A stretch of 64,000 nucleotides of DNA from CAWUKT01 sp964352215 (lineage in GTDB: Bacteria; Bacteroidota; Bacteroidia; J057; JADKCL01), in NCBI GenBank assembly GCA_964352215.1, contig CAYGRE010000022.1:1-64000 (forward strand). Direction: 5' to 3'. Shown piece by piece: positions 16,966-25,502 of this stretch. Under the pieces are notes generated by a model. The model was given only the letters and a program-made list of their open reading frames with translations, was not told the DNA's origin and ran no database searches. Position 1 is the first letter of the stretch. Every line of letters begins with the position of its first letter. The position numbers and the translations under genes are program-made.

Positions 16966-17520
16966 ATGAGACAATTCACAATCACCAAACGATTCTTTTA
17001 TTCGATTCTGATCTTCACCGCGATGGCTTTTGTGGTATCCTCCTGCGAAACGGCTGAAGACCCCATCGAGGCGAAGGCTTCAACCGAGGCACCCGAGATA
17101 CAGGCATCCGTCAGTGGCTATGGAAGCTGTGGTTCCTGCCCGCTTCCCTCCACAATTTCCGGCACCCTCCCAGCCCAGCTATATCCCAGTTCTTCATGGA
17201 TGGTGAACCTATCCAATTGCTTTGAAGAAGATATTTCCGATGCGAATGGCAAATGCAGATACCGTACGGGTACCAATAGTACGGTCACGGAGAATATCAC
17301 TGTTTACTTACAGTTTTCCACTTCATCAAGTAATTCTTTGCAGAGCTTCTGTTCCTACTTCTATCAGGTAGGCAATGCCCTGGAATATAACCGGCCGAAC
17401 GGGAACTGGCTGCTTGACAGCGTCAACTATATGTCGCATTTGACAGGAAGCTACTACAAGATCAATGTTACCTGGCGCGGCTATATTTGCCAGTATTCCC
17501 AGGTCCCAGCTGTTAAATAG
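16966..17520 (+). CDS. Uncharacterised lipoprotein with CxxC motif
   Basis: 184 residues from ATG 16966 (the frame is open upstream, but the signal peptide starts here). Lipobox VVSSC. The mature part begins with an acidic linker, then GYGSCGSCPLPSTISGTLPA, a CxxC pair, and further cysteines. The strand-rich remainder ends YICQYSQVPAVK. No family recognised. A strong terminator follows directly. Confidence 0.7.
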   Translation: MRQFTITKRFFYSILIFTAMAFVVSSCETAEDPIEAKASTEAPEIQASVSGYGSCGSCPLPSTISGTLPAQLYPSSSWMVNLSNCFEEDISDANGKCRYRTGTNSTVTENITVYLQFSTSSSNSLQSFCSYFYQVGNALEYNRPNGNWLLDSVNYMSHLTGSYYKINVTWRGYICQYSQVPAVK

Positions 17521-17540
17521 GAACTGTCATCATTCCTATA

Positions 17541-17570
17541 GGAAGGCTGCCCGAAAGGGTGGCCTTCTTG
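17541..17570 (+). terminator. Rho-independent terminator, possibly bidirectional
   Basis: AAGGCTGCCC and GGGTGGCCTT form a 10-bp stem (two G-T pairs) with a GAAA loop. It lies between two convergent stops (17520 and 17586). Confidence 0.8.
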
Positions 17571-17585
17571 GGTTCCCCCTTTTTC

Positions 17586-18440
17586 TCATTCGAATTTGAC
17601 CTTTTCCATCTCTGCCTTGATCTCTTCGTAGTAGTCTTTGAAATTGGCTTTTTCGGCTGGCCTGCGGTTGCCCAACTCCTGGATCTTTTGGTCTTCTCCG
17701 GCCAACTTCTCCAAGCCGGTTTCAATGGCTTCTTTGGCGGCTTTGGTATTGTTGTTGAGCTCTATTTCCAACTCGGCAATGTGGATATAGGTGTACCCGA
17801 TTTCAAGATCGCCCGTGCGGGGCGCAGAACGGAAAAAGTAACTGGCTGCAGTATTGAAGTTTTCCAGGGCATCCGCCTTTTGGCCAAGGCCCAATTGGGC
17901 CTCTGCTTTCAGGTTGTAATTCACATAATTGAATTTGTCAAGGTTGATCCCGGCATCGGCCATTTGCACGACGCGCTCGTTGTGGAATTTCTTCTCCTCA
18001 TCAGTCTTCCCTGATTTTTCGGCTTCCAGGAGATCGATCTTCGACATTCCAATCAGAATATTCGCAGACTTCGTTTCCAGTGGCTTCAGCAGCTTAGACC
18101 ATTTTTTATCTGTATCGTGCTTGATGGCTTTCGTAACATTTTCCGCTGCCGACAAACCATAGCCGTATACCGTAATATCCATTTCCTCAGGTAGATTTTC
18201 CCAGGATTTCAATTTATTCAGGTAGGTGATCTTGGCAGACGCCAGGTAGTAATAGGCTTCGGCCAGATCCTTGTCCTTCATATTGTCCGCATCCTGTAAT
18301 CCTTCTTCAATGGAGGCGATAGCGGGTTCATAGCTTCCTGCTTCATAGTCTTTGATCCCTGCGTTGATGGCTTTCTGGGCAGAAAGTGTCAAGGGAAAAG
18401 TGAAGCAGGCGATCAGGATCAGGTAAAGAGGAATTCTCAT
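17586..18440 (-). CDS. Periplasmic TPR protein
   Basis: 284 residues from Met at 18440 (MRIPLYLILIACFTFPLTLS + AQ); an alternative Met lies nine codons upstream. The mature protein consists of TPR-like helix pairs: INAGIKDYEAGSYEPAIASI, DLAEAYYYLASAKITYL, NYNLKAEAQLGLGQKADALE and YTYIHIAELEIELNNNTKAA. It is likely a periplasmic scaffold; partners unknown. Same strand as, and about 50 bp downstream of, the biotin carrier gene. Confidence 0.78.
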   Translation of the reverse strand: MRIPLYLILIACFTFPLTLSAQKAINAGIKDYEAGSYEPAIASIEEGLQDADNMKDKDLAEAYYYLASAKITYLNKLKSWENLPEEMDITVYGYGLSAAENVTKAIKHDTDKKWSKLLKPLETKSANILIGMSKIDLLEAEKSGKTDEEKKFHNERVVQMADAGINLDKFNYVNYNLKAEAQLGLGQKADALENFNTAASYFFRSAPRTGDLEIGYTYIHIAELEIELNNNTKAAKEAIETGLEKLAGEDQKIQELGNRRPAEKANFKDYYEEIKAEMEKVKFE

Positions 18441-18490
18441 TGGCTTTGCGAAAAGTGAGATGATCATAGTAGGATTAAAAATAGGGGAGC

Positions 18491-18991
18491 TTACGCAAAG
18501 GAGATCATGATCTGACCCTTCTCTACTGAAGCACCCTGTTTGACATGAACCTTTGCGACTGCGCCATCGGTAGGAGATTTAATCACATTCTCCATTTTCA
18601 TGGCTTCAAGGATGAGCAGGATGTCGCCCTTTTTCACTTCGGTTCCAGCCTCCACTTCAATGGAGTGGATCAATCCAGGCATCGGTGCTTTGACCTCGTT
18701 GACCTTGGAGCTGCTTGCATTTTCAAGTCCCATCCGTTGGAGGAGGCGGTCCAGCTCAGTAGAGATTGCCAGGGTGGCCTTTTTGCCATTGATACGAAGT
18801 ATGGCCGTCTTTTCTTCAGGATTCAGATCCAGAATATGCACTGCATAGGAGCCCCCTTTGTGCATCACTTGAAAGCTGTATTCATTGATCTTGATGATGT
18901 CCATTCCGGAGGATATCCCGTCTATCCAAACATCCTCTCCTTTGAATTCAACCGAAACCGCTTTCTGGTCATTGACTGCTACTTCATACAT
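18491..18991 (-). CDS. Biotin carboxyl carrier protein
   Basis: 166 residues. The C-terminal half is a biotinyl/lipoyl domain with the biotin site EAMKMEN (Lys132) and the preceding PMPG turn. The N-terminal half (about 1-95) resembles the linker/BT-like domain of acyl-CoA carboxylase carriers. It would carry carboxyl groups for a propionyl- or acetyl-CoA-type carboxylase. The carboxylase subunits are not in this window, so the partner is inferred. Confidence 0.88.
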   Translation of the reverse strand: MYEVAVNDQKAVSVEFKGEDVWIDGISSGMDIIKINEYSFQVMHKGGSYAVHILDLNPEEKTAILRINGKKATLAISTELDRLLQRMGLENASSSKVNEVKAPMPGLIHSIEVEAGTEVKKGDILLILEAMKMENVIKSPTDGAVAKVHVKQGASVEKGQIMISFA

Positions 18992-19067
18992 ACTGATCCC
19001 GCTTTGTGATTCCGTTATATTTACGCAATTTAGATTAACAGTCTGAATTTATAAAACCTGCATTTTG

Positions 19068-21653
19068 ATGAAGTTTCCTTTAAGCTGGCGGCCATTGGCT
19101 TTTTCACTGATTTTAGCCAGCACTCTGTTTTCCTGTAAAACGGTTAAACTTAGTGAGTCAGAGAACAGTCAGGGTGATTCTGGAATACTGGAGGTTGCCG
19201 ATATCTTTGGGGGACGGCTCGAAGAAGATCAGCATCCCTACCGCGAAAGTGCCCAAAGAGACTGGGATTTGCTACATACACGGTTGGACCTCTCTTTTGA
19301 TTGGGCTGAGCAAGCGGTAAATGGAAAGGCAAGCCTCCAGTTAACCCCCATTTTTTATACGCAAAGTCAGATTGAGCTGGATGCAAGAGGTTTTTCCTTT
19401 CATTCAATCCGGTTACAAGGTGACCATACGGCTCGGGAGCTACCTTATAGCTACGATTCTACCAGGGTTTCCATCACCTTACCCCGATCCTTCAAGCGCA
19501 ACGATACGCTCCTTTTGGAGATCAGTTACACGGCTTTCCCTGCTACACTTGACGAATTGGGTTTGGAGGAGGGAGCAGGTCAGGGCTTGTACTTTATCAA
19601 CCACGATGGGCAGGATACGGACAAGCCGCAGCAAATCTGGACCCAGGGCGAGACCCAGGCCAATTCCTGCTGGTTTCCAACCATTGACCGACCGATAGAA
19701 CGGTGTACCCAGGAAATGCACATCACGGTGGAAGACCGTTTCAAGACCCTTTCCAATGGTCTTTTGGTTGATTCGAAAAAGAATCAGGATGGGTCCAGAA
19801 CGGATCACTGGGAGATGCGGCAAAGTCATTCTCCCTACCTCTTTATGATGGCTATCGGTGAATTTGTGGTGGTCAGGGATGAATGGCGGGGTCGGGAAGT
19901 AAGCTACTATCTGGAACCTGAATACGAAACCTATGCCCGTCTGGTTTTCGGCAAGACACCGCAAATGATGGAGTTTTTCTCCGAAAGGCTAGGGGTGGAA
20001 TTTCCTTGGGATAAGTACGCACAGGTTGTGGTCCGGGAGTTTGTATCCGGGGCGATGGAAAACACCACGGCAACCATTCACATGGACGCTTTACAACACG
20101 ATGACCGCAGTCACCTGGACAATACGTACGAAGAATATGTGTCCCATGAGCTTTTTCACCAGTGGTTTGGCAATTTGGTGACCTGCGAGAGTTGGGCCAA
20201 TCTGGCATTGAATGAAGGGTTCGCCACTTATGGGGAATTCCTTTGGTTGGAGTATGACCATGGGCCTGATGAGGCAGCACGTCATTTTCTCGCCGACCGC
20301 AGCAATTACCTGGGAGAATCCAATTATATCAGCCATCCTTTGATCCACTTCTCGTATGCCGACCGGGAAGATATGTTCGATAACCACAGTTATGCAAAAG
20401 GAGGGCAAATCGTTCACATGCTCCGCAATCTGGTTGGGGATGAAGCTTTTTTCGCCTCTCTGGACCACTACTTAACTGAGAACGCATATTCTGCGGTCGA
20501 GGGGCATGAACTCCGGATGGCTTTCGAGGAAACAACAGGGCAGGATCTGAACTGGTTTTTCAACCAATGGTTTTATGCAGAAGGGCATCCTGAATTGGAG
20601 GTCCGTCATCTGGAAGAAAATGGATTGTACCAGTTGGAAGTGAAGCAGACCCAGGGAGGAAAGGCTCCGGCCGTATTCCGCTTTCCGATTCGGATTGGGA
20701 CCAGGGTAGCTGGAACCTATTCGGAATACTCATTCTGGATGACTTCCAGAGATACAACCTTTACCCTCCCTATCAGCGGAGCGCCTGAATTTGTCGCTTT
20801 CAATGCTGATGGGGTTTTACTGGCTGAGGTAACCGAGCAGGATAAACCCTCTTCCCAATGGATCGCACAAACCCAATATGGAGCCAATTTCTACCAGAAA
20901 ATTGAGGCATTGGATGCGTTGGGGGATCTGGAGGATACTCCTGAATTGTGGGCCGCTTATGAAGCCGCAGTGAAGGACCCCTTTTGGGGAATCAGCACCT
21001 CCGCGATGGGCAATTGTCCACGGTCTAATCCTGAGGCCCTGGGTAAAATTGCCCGCCAAATTGTTCCGCTGATTCAATCTGAGCAGGTTGAGTTGCGAAC
21101 AGCCAGCTTGAGATTCTTTACGCGGTTTGGTGAGGAGAATTGGGATGCATGGGGATGGAGGGCTGAGGATATTGATGCATTGAGGAAAAACGTAGATGCT
21201 GCCACCAGAGACAAAAGTTACCAGGTGGAGCGATCTGCTGTCCGTTTGCTTTTTCAACTGGTACCGGAGGAAGGGGTGCGGAGATCAAAGGAATTGTTTC
21301 CTGATTCTCCCAATGAGCAGAAGGGGGCTTATATCCGAATTCTTGCTGAGGCCAATGACCCTTCGGCAATACAATTTTGCACGGATCTCTTACATATAAA
21401 TTCCTGGTCAGCAAGAATGGGAGCCTTTGATGCTTTGGGAACCATGGCTTCTAAGCATGCTTCTCAGGAGGCGGTAGAAATACTCAAGCGCGAAGCGGTG
21501 TCACAGGAGCCTTGGTGGATGCGGATGATGGTGGCCCGGGCCATGAAAAAAATACCTCCCACAGAAGAACTGAAATCATTTTACAAGCGTAGGGCTGAGG
21601 AGGAAGAGGAGGCTCAACTGAAGCGGGCCTGGGAGCAAATTTTCAAGGATTGA
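19068..21653 (+). CDS. M1 family aminopeptidase lipoprotein
   Basis: 861 residues, with ATG at 19068 and lipobox STLFSC. Gluzincin hallmarks: GAMEN exopeptidase motif (328-332), HELFH zinc motif (360-364) and the third ligand Glu383 in NEGFATY, all at standard spacing. The beta-saddle N-domain precedes these. After residue about 600 the C-terminal part is made of HEAT-like helices (AVRLLFQLVPEEGVRRS, ILAEANDPSAIQFCTDLL). It removes N-terminal residues from peptides at the envelope. Divergent from the biotin carrier gene. Confidence 0.93.
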   Translation: MKFPLSWRPLAFSLILASTLFSCKTVKLSESENSQGDSGILEVADIFGGRLEEDQHPYRESAQRDWDLLHTRLDLSFDWAEQAVNGKASLQLTPIFYTQSQIELDARGFSFHSIRLQGDHTARELPYSYDSTRVSITLPRSFKRNDTLLLEISYTAFPATLDELGLEEGAGQGLYFINHDGQDTDKPQQIWTQGETQANSCWFPTIDRPIERCTQEMHITVEDRFKTLSNGLLVDSKKNQDGSRTDHWEMRQSHSPYLFMMAIGEFVVVRDEWRGREVSYYLEPEYETYARLVFGKTPQMMEFFSERLGVEFPWDKYAQVVVREFVSGAMENTTATIHMDALQHDDRSHLDNTYEEYVSHELFHQWFGNLVTCESWANLALNEGFATYGEFLWLEYDHGPDEAARHFLADRSNYLGESNYISHPLIHFSYADREDMFDNHSYAKGGQIVHMLRNLVGDEAFFASLDHYLTENAYSAVEGHELRMAFEETTGQDLNWFFNQWFYAEGHPELEVRHLEENGLYQLEVKQTQGGKAPAVFRFPIRIGTRVAGTYSEYSFWMTSRDTTFTLPISGAPEFVAFNADGVLLAEVTEQDKPSSQWIAQTQYGANFYQKIEALDALGDLEDTPELWAAYEAAVKDPFWGISTSAMGNCPRSNPEALGKIARQIVPLIQSEQVELRTASLRFFTRFGEENWDAWGWRAEDIDALRKNVDAATRDKSYQVERSAVRLLFQLVPEEGVRRSKELFPDSPNEQKGAYIRILAEANDPSAIQFCTDLLHINSWSARMGAFDALGTMASKHASQEAVEILKREAVSQEPWWMRMMVARAMKKIPPTEELKSFYKRRAEEEEEAQLKRAWEQIFKD

Positions 21654-21746
21654 GATTGTATAGATTCAATCGGCTATGTTGGCACAATCGGAGACATCGG
21701 CTTCGTGTTGATGAGATGCTATACCTGAGAGAAACCCCTTTGAAAA

Positions 21747-22361
21747 TCAACCCCTTTTGTCAAAGAAGGCATAGCCAAAATGGAGGAAGATATAAGTTCG
21801 CCGGTATTCCCTTTGGTTTAGTTTGTAGTCAGGGAGGATCCCATATTCCACACCGGGCTGGATAAACCAGGCCTTTTTCTCTGGCGCGGGACGCCGGAAC
21901 TGAAAGCTGATATGGGCTACCGGAACCACTGATGTCCATTGGGTAGGAGGTTCCACATTTCCAACCTTGCTGACAACCGATGTTATAGTCGGAATCTGAA
22001 ATTTAGGTCCGATTAACACGGCCCATTCTTTGGAACGATGGTAATCATGCCTTTTCAATTTGAAAAAGAAGCCCCCTTCGAATTGGAATTGGGAACGGCG
22101 GACACCGGCGGTGCCACTGTTAATATAATTGAATCCTCCCTGGGTGTGAATGCCATAGGACTTTCCACAGAAGTAATGACTGTAAAAGACATTGGCATTC
22201 ACACCGACGCCCTGCTCCCGGTCTCCTTCAAAATTGTACAGGGCAACGCCAGGACCAGCGTTGAACCCGATTTCATCCAAAGTGTATTGAGCCTGAAGGT
22301 CCGAACTTAAGAAGTTCATAACCCCTATCAGCAAGGTGGTAAGAAGGATTCTTTTTGACAT
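21747..22361 (-). CDS. Outer-membrane beta-barrel protein (PorT-like fold)
   Basis: 204 residues with a signal peptide ending DLQA. Alternating strands with aromatic girdles (GPGVALYNFEG, VFYSHYFCGKSYGIHTQGGF, QFQFEGGFFFKL, FIQPGVEYGILP) and a terminal FLHFGYAFFDKRG suggest an 8-stranded barrel of the OmpW/PorT-like class. Function unknown. Same strand as the cyclophilin gene 29 bp upstream. Confidence 0.75.
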   Translation of the reverse strand: MSKRILLTTLLIGVMNFLSSDLQAQYTLDEIGFNAGPGVALYNFEGDREQGVGVNANVFYSHYFCGKSYGIHTQGGFNYINSGTAGVRRSQFQFEGGFFFKLKRHDYHRSKEWAVLIGPKFQIPTITSVVSKVGNVEPPTQWTSVVPVAHISFQFRRPAPEKKAWFIQPGVEYGILPDYKLNQREYRRTYIFLHFGYAFFDKRG

Positions 22362-22390
22362 GAATGATTCGAAAAAAGTATTCGAATGGA

Positions 22391-22828
22391 TCAGTTTTCA
22401 ACGATTACAATTTTCTCGATGACATCACCAGGCTGAATAGCTTCTACGATATCCACGCCTTCGGTTACTTTTCCGAAGCAAGTGTGGTTGCGGTCGAGGT
22501 GCTTGGTATTGTCCCGGTTGTGACAAACGAAGAATTGTGATCCTCCGGTGTTGCGACCAGCGTGGGCCATGGAAAGGACTCCCCGGTCATGGTACTGCAA
22601 TTCACCGTCCAGCTCACATGGAATCGTGTAGCCTGGACCACCACGGCCATTTCCATCGGGGCAACCACCCTGAATTACAAAATTGGGTATTACCCTGTGA
22701 AAGGTCAGGCCATCGTAATATCCGTCTTTGGACAGTTTAACAAAGTTTGCGACCGTTCCCGGTGCATCCTTGTCGTACAATTCGGCTTTCATCAAGCCCT
22801 TAGCGGTATGGATTTCTGCAATGATCAT
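22391..22828 (-). CDS. Peptidyl-prolyl cis-trans isomerase, cyclophilin type
   Basis: 145 residues, cytosolic (no signal). The active-site cyclophilin pattern is intact: FHRVIPNFVIQGG with catalytic Arg, SMAHAGRNTGGSQFFVCH, and LDRNHTCFGKVTEGVDIVEA. It catalyses proline isomerisation in folding proteins. The ATG at 22828 is the first residue of the conserved first strand. Confidence 0.95.
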   Translation of the reverse strand: MIIAEIHTAKGLMKAELYDKDAPGTVANFVKLSKDGYYDGLTFHRVIPNFVIQGGCPDGNGRGGPGYTIPCELDGELQYHDRGVLSMAHAGRNTGGSQFFVCHNRDNTKHLDRNHTCFGKVTEGVDIVEAIQPGDVIEKIVIVEN

Positions 22829-22877
22829 GCTGTATGAATATTTAGAATTCGTGCAAAGATAATCACAAAGATATCAA

Positions 22878-22906
22878 AAAGGGGCCATCTCCGAATAGGC
22901 CCCTTT
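22878..22906 (-). terminator. Rho-independent terminator
   Basis: On the minus strand AAAGGGGCC and GGCCCCTTT form a 9-bp perfect stem, followed by TTGATATC after further T residues. It ends transcription from the RecQ-tail gene (stop at 22933). Confidence 0.85.
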
Positions 22907-22932
22907 AATGTCATTGCTGATCTGTTAGTCTG

Positions 22933-24033
22933 TCACGCAGATATGCGGACCGGAACAGGAATAAATCCCTGGGAATGAACTTTCGCCAGGTAGATTTCAT
23001 TGTATTCGTACCCAAGCTTGGCCTTGGCTTCTCTCAGGAGTGCATTCGGCCGGTTCTGGAAAAACCTGGTGGTGGCATCAAGCGTTTCCTTTTCCAGATA
23101 ACCCTCAATCCAGGGGCGCAGGTCAAAATCGCCCGCCAAATGGAAGTCACAAAGGTACCTTTCTACGGTTGTCTGCTTGCATGAGACCATACCCGCAATT
23201 TCTTCCACGGTAAAGCCTTCCTGATGCAGGCGCTTGACCTCTTGGTGGGTGGGGTGGGCTGTCCTCTTCATCGCAGGAAGGTTCTTGAGATGATGCCAAT
23301 TCAAACGAATATGATCCAGCATTTGAAGGATCAGGGCGCCATAAGCAGAGATCCTGTCTTCGTCCAACCCGAGGATCAGGGTGAGCTCCTTCAGGCTTTC
23401 AGGTTGGTTCCGTACGATTTGGTCGATGCAATGGTCTGAATAAATCGCATAAACCGGCAACCCTCTTTCGTCGGAGAGTCGACGGCGAAGGTCACGCAAC
23501 TGGCGATGAAAGTAGTGCTGAAACGGATCAAAAGTAATTTCAGCGAGGTTGATGAGGAGGGGCTGAGGCGACTCCTGAAAAGCCAGGCCTTTTGGGCTAA
23601 TGGCCAATCCCTGAAAACGGATGTCCTTCATTACCAGGTATTCCTCATCGAGTAAGTATCCCATGCTTAACCGTAACTCCAGGCGTGAGGTATTGGAATA
23701 GGACCCGGTAGTTTCCAGGATGGCATGGGAGGGATCGCGGAAAAAATCGGTCTGATCACCACGCAGGATGCGTGCCAATTCATTGAAGCTGCAATCCCTC
23801 CCGACCAATTGGATTGTCTTGAAGATGTCCAGAGCGAGATCTTTAAGATCAGCTTCAAAGGACATGGGTTGCCGGTAGGGACTTTGCTTAACGGGGGTTT
23901 CCTTGGCGGGCGCATTCTCAGCAGAGGAGTTCTCTGCGGGCGCATTCTTTACTGGTGCCTTCCTCGTTGCAGTTTTCTTTGCTGGTGCCTCTTTGGACAG
24001 CGTTTCCTTTGTTTCTTCTTTTTTGTTTTTCAT
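22933..24033 (-). CDS. RecQ-tail protein: RQC, HRDC and HTH domains without helicase
   Basis: 366 residues. About residues 1-57 are a Lys/Ala/Pro/Glu-rich, histone-H1-like tail built of near-repeats of (A/S)ENAPAKE type. About 58-155 match an RQC winged-helix (DIFKTIQLVGRDCSFNELAR, SMGYLLDEEYLV). About 170-245 match an HRDC domain (FHRQLRDLRRRLSDERGLPV and later SLKELTLILGLDEDRIS). About 255-300 form a helix-turn-helix of the RecQ C-terminal type (HQEVKRLHQEGFTVEEIAGM). The DEAH helicase core is entirely absent and nothing helicase-like lies adjacent. It is likely a DNA structure-binding protein. It could also be a truncated recQ, but the added basic tail argues for a designed protein. Confidence 0.7.
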   Translation of the reverse strand: MKNKKEETKETLSKEAPAKKTATRKAPVKNAPAENSSAENAPAKETPVKQSPYRQPMSFEADLKDLALDIFKTIQLVGRDCSFNELARILRGDQTDFFRDPSHAILETTGSYSNTSRLELRLSMGYLLDEEYLVMKDIRFQGLAISPKGLAFQESPQPLLINLAEITFDPFQHYFHRQLRDLRRRLSDERGLPVYAIYSDHCIDQIVRNQPESLKELTLILGLDEDRISAYGALILQMLDHIRLNWHHLKNLPAMKRTAHPTHQEVKRLHQEGFTVEEIAGMVSCKQTTVERYLCDFHLAGDFDLRPWIEGYLEKETLDATTRFFQNRPNALLREAKAKLGYEYNEIYLAKVHSQGFIPVPVRISA

Positions 24034-24140
24034 GTCTACTCAAATTGTTTGGTAAAACGATTGTTGAACACTGCAAACATCTTCCGGTCGGCTCGGAAAG
24101 CGATGGAAAAAAAATCGAAAAGGTAACGGCAAAGTGGTGA

Positions 24141-25442
24141 TTATCGGCTGGAAATAATCAACTTTCCAGAGAGTAAAGCAAGGCCAACTCCCCTGGTCAC
24201 CATGAGCAGGGTCATGGCCAGCCACAAGGCGTGGTTGCCCAGTAAATCTTTGGTCAGAATCCAGGTGGGAAGGAAGACCACAAACACGGCAAGAACCATC
24301 ACATTTCGCAAGGCTTTTGAAGAAGTGGCACCGATAAAAATCCCATCCCACAAGAAGGAATAGGCGCCCCAAATTGGCATCAGAATTACCCAGGGGAGGT
24401 ACTCGATGGCCAGGTCAATTACTTGCTGATCGTTGGAGAGGAGGTGGAGAATTGATGCCCCTGCAATCAGATAAACAAGGCTAAACAGCACCGCAAAGCC
24501 CATTCCGAAGAGCAATACCTTCCGAATGACTTTTTTCAGGACTTCCGGATTTTCACCACCAACGTATTTCCCGACCAGGCTTTCGGCGGCAAAAGCAAAC
24601 CCGTCAACGAGGTAGGACATCAAGTAGAATAGTTGGTACAAAAGGGTGTTGGCAGCGAGGATCTCATCTCCAAAAGTTCCCGACCGTGAAGTGAAATAAG
24701 TGAAGGCAAATACCAGGCAGGTGGTACGAATGAACAGGTCCCGGTTGAGCAGGAAAAACCGCTTCAATTGTTCCGGGTCAAACAGGTTTGCGCCCAGCCG
24801 GTGGACAAGCATTTTGCGGTAACGGGAAAAGAACAAAAAAATAGCTGCTGCCAACCCGGAATATTGTGCTGCGAGGGTTCCCCAGGCGATGCCCTCCGCA
24901 GCCATGTCGTATTCAATCACCAATAAAAAGTTGGCTCCGATATTCACCAGATTGATTACCAAAGAAAGGACCAGGGGGATGACCGCGTTTTGCATGCCCA
25001 GGAACCAGCCATTGAAAACATAAAGGGTTAAGGCAGCAGGAGCAGCATATATCCGGATAAAGAAATATTCCCTGGCGACGGTTTTCGCCTCCTCACTTCC
25101 TTCCATCAGTTCCAATCCTGCCCAGGCAATGGGGTTTTGCAAGGCCACTAACACAAGTCCTACCAATACGGCAAGGGTGAGTCCCCGGAAAAGGACCATG
25201 ATGGATTCCTGATCTTTTCCGGCACCGAAGGCCTGTGCGGTCATACCAGTTGTCCCCATTCTCAGAAAGCCAAAACTCCAATACAGGACATTAAAAATGC
25301 CAATTGCGATGGCCACTGCACTCAGGAATTTTCCGGCATCTTCCAGATGGCCCATCAGAGCAGCGTCTACCAATCCCAGTAAAGGAATGGAAAGGTTGCT
25401 CAGAACGTTGGGGATGGCCAACCGAAAAATCTCTTTGTTCAT
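24141..25442 (-). CDS. MATE family (DinF-like) efflux transporter
   Basis: 433 residues with about 12 membrane segments. MATE features: LAIPNVLSNLSIPLLGLVDA at the N-terminus, GTTGMTAQAFGAGKDQ, and FDPEQLKRFFLLNRDLFIRT in the middle, with VDGFAFAAESLVGKYVGGEN in the second half. Cation-coupled export of drugs or metabolites is typical for the family; the substrate is not predictable. Divergent from the MFS gene, sharing a 60-bp spacer. Confidence 0.92.
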   Translation of the reverse strand: MNKEIFRLAIPNVLSNLSIPLLGLVDAALMGHLEDAGKFLSAVAIAIGIFNVLYWSFGFLRMGTTGMTAQAFGAGKDQESIMVLFRGLTLAVLVGLVLVALQNPIAWAGLELMEGSEEAKTVAREYFFIRIYAAPAALTLYVFNGWFLGMQNAVIPLVLSLVINLVNIGANFLLVIEYDMAAEGIAWGTLAAQYSGLAAAIFLFFSRYRKMLVHRLGANLFDPEQLKRFFLLNRDLFIRTTCLVFAFTYFTSRSGTFGDEILAANTLLYQLFYLMSYLVDGFAFAAESLVGKYVGGENPEVLKKVIRKVLLFGMGFAVLFSLVYLIAGASILHLLSNDQQVIDLAIEYLPWVILMPIWGAYSFLWDGIFIGATSSKALRNVMVLAVFVVFLPTWILTKDLLGNHALWLAMTLLMVTRGVGLALLSGKLIISSR

Positions 25443-25502
25443 CGCAGCGAAGGTAATTCTTCACCTTTGGATTTGGGAGAATTCAGCACTATTTTGGTAA
25501 CA

